A DNA stretch of 64,000 bases from Escallonia rubra (lineage: Eukaryota > Streptophyta > Magnoliopsida > Escalloniales > Escalloniaceae). The translations under genes and the position numbers were made by a program. The notes beneath the pieces were generated by a model. The model was not told where the DNA came from, did no database searches, and saw only the letters and a program-made list of their open reading frames with translations. The stretch covers positions 1-64,000 of the forward strand of contig JAVXUO010002057.1 in the NCBI GenBank assembly GCA_033065855.1. The letters run 5' to 3'. This document shows, in pieces, positions 56,905 to 64,000 of the stretch; the first letter of the stretch is position 1; every line of letters begins with the position of its first letter.

Positions 56905-57540
56905 GGCCTTGGCCTCCCCCTTAGGGTCGGCCTTGGCCTTGGCCTCCCCCTTGGGGTCAGCCTTGGCCATGGCCTTCCCCTTGCCGGCCTCGGCCTCCCC
57001 ATGGGGGTCGGCCTTGGCCTCCCCCTATGGGTTGGCCTTTGATCTCTATCCTTAACACATTCACTTCTCTCCAAGAGGCCTTGCATCCTTCGCGACCCCC
57101 GTCGCCCGAACGTCATCTCTGCGACCCCCGTCGTCATCGTCCGGACGTCACTCCGCAACCCTGTCGCCTGCGCCCGCGCGCCAACTCCGCGAAGCTCGTC
57201 ATCCGTCGCCCGGACGTCGTCTCCGTGACCCCCGTCACCGACGTCCGGGCGTCACACTCCAACACTTCGCCGCGCCCGTGCGCCGCGCCGCTGATACAGC
57301 TGTGCCCCTAGGCTCTCTGTCACACTACCGTGCCCCCGGCACCATACGCACTATGTCGCGCCCATGCGCCACCATTGACACAAACGTGCCCCCGGCACAT
57401 TACGCACTCCGTCGTGCCCATGCGCCGCGCCATTGACACAGACGTGCCCCCGGCACCTTACTCACTTCATCGCGCCCATGCGCCACAATCATGTCATCAT
57501 GCCCCCGGGCACCACACTCATTCATCACACCATGCGCACC
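56905..57540. repeat. Three short GC-rich tandem repeat families
   Basis: 56905-57035 is built of CCTTGGCCTCCCCCT-like words. 57090-57260 is built of GCGACCCCCGTCGCC and CGTC-GCCCGGACGTC-like words. 57328-57540 is a ~57-bp family with GTGCCCCCGGCAC cores at 57330, 57386, 57444 and about 57500. Plus-strand frames through them are compositional. Confidence 0.7.
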
Positions 57541-57589
57541 TTGCCTTGGTCATGGAACATGCTTCAACCCCTCTCCGGAGTGTACATCA

Positions 57590-58440
57590 TCCTGCGGGGA
57601 TAGGCGACTCCTCCGGGACACTATCTCTGCCAGGGAGCTCTTCAACTCCCCTTCCGCCAGGTAGACGGCTCCTCCGGGATGCTACCTCGGCCAGTCAGGT
57701 AGACGGCTCCTCCGGGATGCTACCTTGACTCGCTCCGAGTGCTCCGGCACAAGGACTCACCCGCAGGGATAGGCGACTCCTCCGGGACACTATCTCTGCC
57801 AGGGAGCTCTTCAACTCCCCTTCCGCCAGGTAGACGGCTCCTCCGGGATGCTACCTCGGCCAGTCAGGTAGACGGCTCCTCCGGGATGCTACCTTGACTC
57901 ACTCCGAGTGCTCCGGCACAAGGACTCACCCGCAGGGATAGGCGACTCCTCCGGGACACTATCTCTGCCAGGGAGCTCTTCAACTCCCCTTCCGCCAGGT
58001 AGACGGCTCCTCCGGGATGCTACCTTGACTCGCTCCAAGTGCTCCGGCACAAGGACTCACCCGCGGGGATAGGCGACTCCTCCGGGACACTATCTCTGCC
58101 AGGGAGCTCTTCAACTCCCCTTCCGCCAGGTAGACGGCTCCTCCGGGATGCTACCTCGGCCAGTCGGGTAGACGGCTCCTCCGGGATGCTACCTTGACTC
58201 GCTCTAAGTGCTCCGGCATAAGGACTCACCCGCAGGGATAGGCGACTCCTCCGGGACACTATCTTTGCCAGGGAGCTCTAAGTGCTCCGGCACGAAGACT
58301 CCCCTTCTGCCAGGTAGACGGCTCCTCCGGGATGCTACCTTGGCCGGCCAGGTAGACGGCTCCTCCGGGATGCTACCTCGGCCTGCGGAATAGGCGACTC
58401 CTCCGGGACACTATCTCCGTCAGGGTGCCTGCGTGACTGG
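57590..58440. repeat. 169-bp tandem repeat array, six units
   Basis: The word TAGGCGACTCCTCCGGGACACTATCT, taken as unit start (first 20 bases TAGGCGACTCCTCCGGGACA), occurs at 57601, 57770, 57939, 58070, 58239 and 58391. Spacings are 169, 169, 131, 169 and 152. Each unit contains one or two copies of a ~38-bp subunit, GGTAGACGGCTCCTCCGGGA and following bases, and loss of one subunit explains the 131 spacing. Units are nearly identical, so the array is young or homogenised. The last part is followed by the LTR-like promoter below. Confidence 0.85.
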
Positions 58441-59123
58441 CCTACGTGCTCCGGCACTGGGGGCTTGCGTCGGCACCCCTAGGGACTATGACCCCCGGGT
58501 CACTCCGAGACGGGAGCAGGTCTTCGGAGGGCATCGCGCCTAGTTCACCTGGCAGTTGGGCGTCGGTCTTCCCCACCGCTGCCAGGCCTGTGGGACTCCG
58601 CAAGGGCTTGGATTGGAGGCTAGATCAAGGGGGTTCTCTGGCCACACCGACGCTGTGGGAGCCAGTCTTCTCAGACAGACAGAGCGACGCTGTGCGGGGC
58701 AGGCCGGATGAATATGCGATCTGACAGTCCATGGAGCACCGGCACCCGTGGACCCTCCGGTGACGTGTCACTCCCGGGGAACGCCACGTGTCGGTTAATG
58801 ACATCATCATCTCAATCTCTATAAATAGAGGTCTTGAGAATTCATTTGGGACAAGGACATAGAGGTTGGACATTTTCAGAACATATTTCACTTTCTCACT
58901 CTAGAATTCTAGAGAGAGAAACATACAGTACCCTGACTCTGGACCTAAGCATCGGACTGTGACTGTCATCGTGTATTCATCTCGCGCTATCGCCCTCGCA
59001 GCACTGCCACCCTCGAGTTCTGTCTGGGAAGCCCTTGGTCTCTGCCCTTGTTCCACCCTTGCTGTGTCTCACATCAACATACTTGGAAGCTGACTCGGAC
59101 TGCAGCCTTTGTGGCACCTCCAC
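58440..59123 (+). mobile_element. LTR-like promoter and leader segment
   Basis: A strong TATA box, TATAAATA at 58820-58827, is preceded by GC-rich sequence with CACGTG at about 58784-58789. It is followed by an AT-to-CT-rich leader and, at 59124, a good GTAAGT donor. This layout is usual for the U3-R-U5 part of plant LTR retrotransposons, and the repeat arrays upstream would be part of its U3. Only one copy is present, so it may be a solo LTR. Ends could not be fixed, and a first exon of an unknown gene is an alternative. Confidence 0.45.
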
Positions 59124-59646
59124 GTAAGTACGAACCCACTTTCTTTGGCATCACTCTTGAAACGTGACGATTTAGTCCTCAAAATTACGTGGAAATGATT
59201 TAATTTTTGTTCGGATGTTTCCTAACAAATAACACTCCAATAGTTACTATAGGGACTCCAGAAAATCATAACCCCGTGCTTTTTCAGGAATATAATCGTT
59301 AAAATTGAGTCTTAATTGGTTACTATTTTAATTAAGTAGAGTTTAAGAATTAGAATCTAAATTCTATAAGCTTTGCTAAAACTTAGAATTAATTAGTTTT
59401 TTTTCTTTTGGTTTGGAAGAACTGCGATTTATATTTGGCACGTCGGTGTGAGAATTTGAACTTGGGACTTTGAGGTCATTCTTCAAAATCTTTGCCACTT
59501 CATCTACCCTTGAGGGTTGGAATTAATTAATTTAAAAATAAGGATTCCATCCAAAACAATGCTGAAAATCTTTAGCGACTCTTTTATGTTAAGGTCTATA
59601 GTTTTAAAAATCCTACTTTACATAGAAAGATATAATGATGTATGGC

Positions 59647-59649
<3 letters not shown>

Positions 59650-59694
<45 letters not shown>
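59650..59694. repeat. (TA)n microsatellite
   Basis: About 22 uninterrupted AT units. Confidence 0.95.
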
Positions 59695-59700
<6 letters not shown>

Positions 59701-59811
59701 CCACCGGTGGGAAAAAAAAATTTTCCCACCCAATCGCATGACAATCAAGCGATTGTATAAAAAAAAAAAAAAAAAACAATGGAATTATGGACGGCCGCGA
59801 TTGGAAAAGGG

Positions 59812-59920
59812 AAAAAAGGCCAAAAAAATTGGACGGCAGCGATTGGCTTGGGCCAATCGGCTGACTGTCCAGCGATTGGCCCAAGCCAATCGTGACCGTC
59901 CATTATTTTGGCCTTTTTGG
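59812..59920. repeat. Long near-perfect hairpin
   Basis: Arms 59812-59859 and 59873-59920 pair along about 48 bases with few mismatches. The core GATTGGCTTGGGCCAATCG (59841-59859) is perfectly complementary to 59873-59891. The loop is 13 bases. A partial third copy of the GGACGGC(C)GCGATTGG word lies at about 59789-59804. It could be a MITE remnant or a source of double-stranded RNA. Confidence 0.75.
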
Positions 59921-60381
59921 CCTGCTGCCCCGTTTTTTTTTTGTTTTTTTTGCTGCCCCTCCTTTTTTTTGCCTGCCCCTCCTTTTTTCTTTTTTTTTTT
60001 GGTGCCTGCCCCTCCATTTTATTTTTTTTGGCCTGCCCCTCCCCCAGTCCAGTTTGCCTCCAATTTATTTTTTTTATCCAGCCTCCCCCGTGGCCCCCAC
60101 CTCTCTTCCCCCCCCCCACGTGTCCCCACCCCCTCCCTTGCCCCCCCCCTTCGGGTCAGTCACCCGAATTCCCCTTGGCCCCCACCCCTCTTCCCCCTCC
60201 CCACTTGTTTATTTCCCCCCCCCCTAGGCCCCCACCCCCCTCCCCACTTGTCCAAATATTTTCCCAGACCCCCACCCCATTCCCCACTTGTCCAATTCTT
60301 TCCCTAGACCCCCACCCCCCCTTTCGACAAATGTCACACCATTAGTTGCCCCCCCTCCCTCCCACGGCTCACTTTTCTGTC

Positions 60382-60532
60382 TATAAAAACCCTCTTCTCC
60401 CGACTTATTTCTTACACTCTCATCAGTCTCCCTATCTCACCTAAATAATCTCCACAACAATACGAGCGAAAAAAATTTTACGCTAGAAGAAGATCGGTGG
60501 ATTTCTTCGTCATTTTTTTCAAGTCAAAACAA
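60382..60532 (+). promoter_or_regulatory. TATA box and non-coding first exon of the PMD gene
   Basis: TATAAAAA at 60382-60389 is followed about 30 bases later by a CT-rich start region and, at 60533, a GTAAGT donor (CAA|GTAAGT). A matching acceptor CTTACAG ends at 62047, three bases before the PMD start codon. A short non-coding leader exon and a 1.5-kb leader intron are therefore proposed. Confidence 0.6.
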
Positions 60533-60920
60533 GTAAGTATTTTGAATTTTCTTATAATTCAATGTTAATTTAAATTGTTGTTACGCTTAAATTGTTCTTA
60601 CCATAGCCTAAATATCGTGTTTAGGGCGTCAAAATTGCGTTTTTACAAATCGGGGTATTACATTCGAAAGATTCGAAAATAGCGATTTTTTAGGCCGTCA
60701 AATTTATGATTTTTCACGAATTTATAAAAAATAGCTAGAGCTAGATTTTGCCAAAGTACAAAAAAGAGACCCTAGTTATTTTTAAAATATCTGTATCAGG
60801 TAAAAATTTAAGATTTTTTCAAATACTGGAAAGGGGTTAACTGATACGCGCAACCTTGTAACTTCGCAGTGTAATTTAAAATATCAAGCTAGCGCGATTT
60901 CGCGCGAAACTTTTTTGAGA

Positions 60921-61853
60921 ACCCTAGGATGTTGGAAAGTTCCATTCCCCATGAATTCGGGCCATTCCGAAGCCGGTAGCAATTTTTTGCCGAACGGGCT
61001 TTTAAGCGCTCGATCCGGACACCGGTTCGGGATTTTTTGACGCAAAATCCCTAAAATGCTTTTTAGATCAAGGATGGACTCAGAAACCTTAGAATAGCGT
61101 CTTAAAGCACTTTTGAGATTTTTCCCGATGCCAGGGGCATTTTCGTAATTCGCCGCCCGATAGGGGTATTTTCGTAATTTCACGCTGTCAACTTTTTTGA
61201 ATGACTGCTCAGTCCGTAAATGTAAGCACACCCTAGCGAAGACTGGGAAGTGCCATGTCTAACGAATTCGGGCCATTCCGAAGCCGGTTGCAACTTTTTG
61301 CCGAACGGGCTTTTAAGCGCTCGATCCGGACACCGGTTCGGGATTTTTTGACAAAAAATCCCTAACATGCCTTTTAGACCAAGGATGAACTCAGCAACCT
61401 TAGAATAGCGTCTTAAATCACTTTTGAGATTTTTCCCGATGCCAGGGGGCATTTTGGTAATTTGCCGCCCGATAGGGGTATTTTCGTAATTTCACGCTCT
61501 CAACTTTTCCGAGCGTCAATACTGTCCGTAAATGTAAGCACACCCTAGCGAAGACTGGGAAGTGCCATTCCCCAGGAATCCGGGCCATTCCGAAGCCGGT
61601 AGCAATTTATTGCCGAACGGGCTTTTAAGCGCTCGATCCGGACACCGGTTCGGGATTTTTTTGACAAAAAATCCCTAAAATGCTTTTTAGACCAAGGATG
61701 AACTCAGCAACCTTAGAATAGCGTCTTAAAGCACTTTTGAGTTTTTTCCGATGCCAGGGGAATTTTGGTAATTCGCCGCCCGAGAGGGGTATTTTCGTAA
61801 TTTTGCCCCTTTCAACTTTTTCGAGCGCCTTTTCAGTCCGTAAATGTAAGCAA
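60921..61853 (+). repeat. ~310-bp tandem repeat, three units, inside the PMD leader intron
   Basis: Units 60921-61229, 61230-61541 and 61542-61853 (309, 312, 312 bp), each starting ACCCTAG. They share long blocks, including GGGCCATTCCGAAGCCGGT, GCTCGATCCGGACACCGGTT, CTTAGAATAGCGTCTTAAA, TTTTCGTAATTTCACGCT and AGTCCGTAAATGTAAGCA. A fourth partial start (AACCTAG) is near 61854. The reverse strand has open frames of about 90-115 codons in two units that repeat the same peptide; they have no start context or domain and are taken as chance. Confidence 0.88.
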
Positions 61854-62049
61854 AACCTAGAGAAGGCGGCTAGGGTTATTAAGCGTTCGGAGTCGTTGGA
61901 AGTGAGGAATGGTTTTCATACATTAAAGTAATGATTTAATGACTATTGTTATTGCGTTGGTAAGCTAGGTTAACGATTCAGTTACAGTTTTGGAATGTAA
62001 ATATTATGGACGCTAAGTTAATGTACGATTATATTTTGTTCTTACAGAT

Positions 62050-64000
62050 ATGGATTTCAACCCTGGACCTCATGATACATCAATCCTATACGATGACGAT
62101 GACCACGTCGCGAGGCACGTATTTAACGGTGTCGATAGGGGTGTTTTGGAAACACGTCAAAGCACAAGTGGCCATTCCGAGTGGGTACTGAATGAGGAAC
62201 AAATAGAACTACTGCGAGATCAAAATTTGACGGTGTTCACCGATTGCGGGATTTGGGCTCGGCACGACGATTGCCTTATATCTGCTCTAGTTGAACGATG
62301 GAGGGGCGAGACGAACTCATTTCACTTCCGGTTTGGTGAAATGACTATTACATTAGAGGACGTTGGATTTATACTTGGAATCCCATGTCACGGTAGACCC
62401 ATTACTTCGGGTAATGGGTCTGCATCCATAGCGAAGATGGCTATGCAGTATTTTCCGGGAATTCCAAGGGAAGCTCTTACAACCAACGGCATAAAACTTA
62501 AATGGCTGAGAGAGCAGTACGGCGAGCTACCGGATGAATACACTCCTCATGATTTTTCGGTGTATACGAAGGCATTCCTTTTGTATATTATTGGATCTAT
62601 ATTACTTCCGACGCAAAAGAAAAACACGGTGCATCCGAAGTATATGGTGTTCTTGGAGGATCTTGGGGAGGTATACTCGTATTCGTGGGGTTCAGCTGTC
62701 CTTGCGCACCTATATCGAGCATTGCACAAAGCTACGAGAAAGGGTGCCAAGTCCATTGCCGCCTGCATCACTCTGTTACAGGTTTGAGCATTAATATTCT
62801 TCGTTGACGTGCCAATATATTCGTGATTAATAACTAATTCCATATTATGTTTGCATTCACAGGTTTGGTCTTACGAGAGGCTACCCACGGGTCGTCCACA
62901 GCCCGTAGCTGATTCAGATGAGACGTGGCCTAGGGTGTGGGCTTGGGGGCCTAGGCCCAGACGGACTAAACGGGTAGACCCTCACCACAATCTAATGTTC
63001 TATCGGGGGGAACTAGATATGATGGATGCATCCCTGGTGACGTGGCAGCCATATGGGAAGGTGATGCATCGGTTGGATGAGACGTGTTGGCAACTGCCGG
63101 TGTCGTACGTGCTGGCAGGTTTGGTTCGGGTGCCACTTATTCATTTCGAAGTATGTGAGTTTCAGATGCCCGATCGAGCTATGAAGCAAGCTGGCTGTCC
63201 ACAAGGGATTCCAAAACTCGCTGGAGACATGCGGCCATACAGGGGTGGTCGAGGGCCGAACTTCGAGGTGGCTAATGCCTTGATTTTGTTGGGTGACGAG
63301 GTGGATCAGTGGAATACCTGGCAGGAAACGTATGATAGCCTTGTATCGCTCAAGGACGACGGCACCAGTACTGAGGAATACTTACAGTGGTTTCTCAGGG
63401 TGACGCGCACGAGGGTGAATCGCCCTTCCGAAGTGAGGACGTCATCGTACGCGCCACGTGAGGTCTATGACCAGTTCTGGGCATTGAGCATTGTAAGTCA
63501 GCTTGAGTGTCGTTTCAATATTGATTTGCGCACCTTCTCGACCATGCCTGAAATGATGACGGTGATTTTTCTATGCATGTTTGTAGGTTGACAAGGGCAC
63601 TGAGATGTTCAAGCAGCTCGAGCGGTTTGACTGGTATGTCGCGCATGCGCCTGACAGTTTCAAGAGCTCCGTTGAGTCGTACAAGACTGATCTTCACAAC
63701 TTTGGTGTTGCGTACCGGGGTTACCAAGGGGAACCGTCTACTCGCTTGCCTCCTGACCCGTTCGGCTCTCAGCCCCAGCCCCAGAGTCAGGTGTGGGAGC
63801 CGTCTAGTGGCTTGCCTCCTGACGCGTACATCCCACAGCCCGAGAGTCAGGTGTGGGAGCCGTCTAGTGGCTTGCCTCCTGACGCGTACATCCCACAGCC
63901 CGAGAGTCAGGTGTGGGAGCCGTCTAGTGGCTTGCCTCCTGACGCGTACATCCCACAGCCCGAGAGTCAGGTGTGGGAGCCGTCTAGTGGCTTGCCTCCT
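62050..64000 (+). CDS. Plant mobile domain (PMD) protein, MAIN-like; 3' end beyond window
   Basis: Exons 62050-62781, 62863-63492 and 63587 to beyond 64000 join in phase, for at least 592 residues here. The N-terminal ~450 residues are a PMD (aminotransferase-like, plant mobile) domain: LSALVERWRGETNSFHFRFGE-type start, then TITLEDVGFILGIPCHGRP, GSAVLAHLYRALHKATRKGA, LLQVWSYERLP and PHHNLMFYRGELD. The domain occurs in Arabidopsis MAIN/MAIL proteins, which help silence transposons and keep meristems, and in transposon-borne relatives often annotated as phosphatase 7 long form homologues. The third exon carries a 20-residue tandem repeat EPSSGLPPDAYIPQPESQVW (63797 onward) after one diverged unit. 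The frame is intact, and no stop was met before the end. Whether this copy is host gene or part of a mobile element cannot be told here. Confidence 0.88.
63731..64000 (+). repeat. 60-bp coding tandem repeat in the PMD gene
   Basis: A diverged first unit (63731-63796, 66 bp) is followed by units 63797-63856, 63857-63916 and 63917-63976 and a partial one to the end. The last three full units and the partial one appear identical base for base. The period keeps the reading frame. Unit number beyond the window is unknown. Confidence 0.95.

Larger units (their letters stand above)
59124..60380. other. Gene-free region with hairpin and C/T-rich tract
   Basis: Contains (TA)n at 59650-59694, a GGTGGGAAAA...TTTTCCCACC palindrome at 59707-59730, a long hairpin at 59812-59920, and a T- then C-rich tract at 59930-60345. 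The C runs (up to nine) give the minus strand G-quadruplex potential. Long frames in the tract are low-complexity artefacts. Confidence 0.5.

Noticed and set aside
57330-58393. Plus- and minus-strand frames through the tandem arrays
   Set aside because: The 169-bp unit is not a multiple of three, so frame is not kept between units; no coding signal.
57590-58440. Possible CRISPR-like array
   Set aside because: Plant nuclear context, contiguous 169-bp units without unique spacers of constant length, and nested subunits.
59642-60345. Long plus- and minus-strand frames of 111-221 codons
   Set aside because: They translate the (TA)n tract and the T/C-rich tract into Tyr-Ile, Phe and Pro runs; composition alone explains them.
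60884-61452. Minus-strand frames repeating the same peptide in the 310-bp units
   Set aside because: They simply mirror the DNA repeat, are broken in the third unit and have no domain.
1-64000. tRNA or rRNA genes
   Set aside because: No cloverleaf-capable tRNA or rRNA segment was recognised; the two tRNA-like promoters seen belong to SINE-type sequence.

Overview
This window looks like a nuclear segment of a flowering plant, most likely a eudicot. It has plant gene families with GT-AG introns (an NPK1/MAPKKK17-20-type kinase, a HEADING DATE REPRESSOR 1 homologue, a TRF2/HOY1 PH-like protein, a plant mobile domain protein), TATA boxes of the TATAAATA type, and typical plant repeats (LINE remnants, an Au-type SINE, hAT elements, a TRIM-type miniature retrotransposon, CT/GA/TA microsatellites). 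I cannot name the species; three precursor genes resembling hydroxyproline-rich systemins weakly favour an asterid.

Layout. 1-3.7 kb: a single-exon MAPKKK-like kinase (minus). 3.7-12 kb: gene-poor, with a decayed LINE 3' end, an Au-type SINE fragment and a possible orphan exon. 12-21 kb: three small secreted proline-rich precursor genes (A at 12.0-12.9 kb, B at 16.0-16.3 kb, C at 20.75-21.1 kb), all on the plus strand. A 312-bp TRIM-like element lies between A and B, and a 1.8-kb truncated LINE just downstream of B. 21-25.5 kb: repeat-rich, no gene seen. 25.56-29.19 kb: PIG-F, eight exons (plus). 30.5-36.6 kb: a RING-H2 protein gene (plus). 38.9-40.8 kb: HDR1 homologue, three exons (plus). 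41.8-49.2 kb: TRF2/HOY1 PH-like gene, six exons (minus), whose 4.2-kb intron holds a complete non-autonomous hAT element with an 8-bp target duplication. 51.9-54.5 kb: a large LTR-like inverted repeat. 54.7-56.0 kb: a second complete hAT element with an 8-bp duplication. 56.3-59.1 kb: nested GC-rich tandem arrays ending in an LTR-like promoter. 60.4-64.0 kb: a plant mobile domain (PMD) gene whose leader intron contains three copies of a ~310-bp tandem repeat and whose 3' part is a perfect 60-bp coding repeat running off the window.

The genes do not form a pathway. The coherent unit is the 12-21 kb cluster: genes B and C share promoter segments, signal peptide and tail, so they are tandem duplicates. 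A is a more diverged, intron-containing relative with one peptide motif instead of two. All three carry a Tyr/Arg-Ser-Pro-Pro-Pro-Pro core and a conserved Pro-Pro-Asn-x-Tyr tail. The best available reading is a family of HypSys-like wound or defence peptide hormone precursors; the most interesting open question is whether the tail is a second peptide.

Exon structures were assembled by eye from splice signals and reading phase; no database search or transcript evidence was available.
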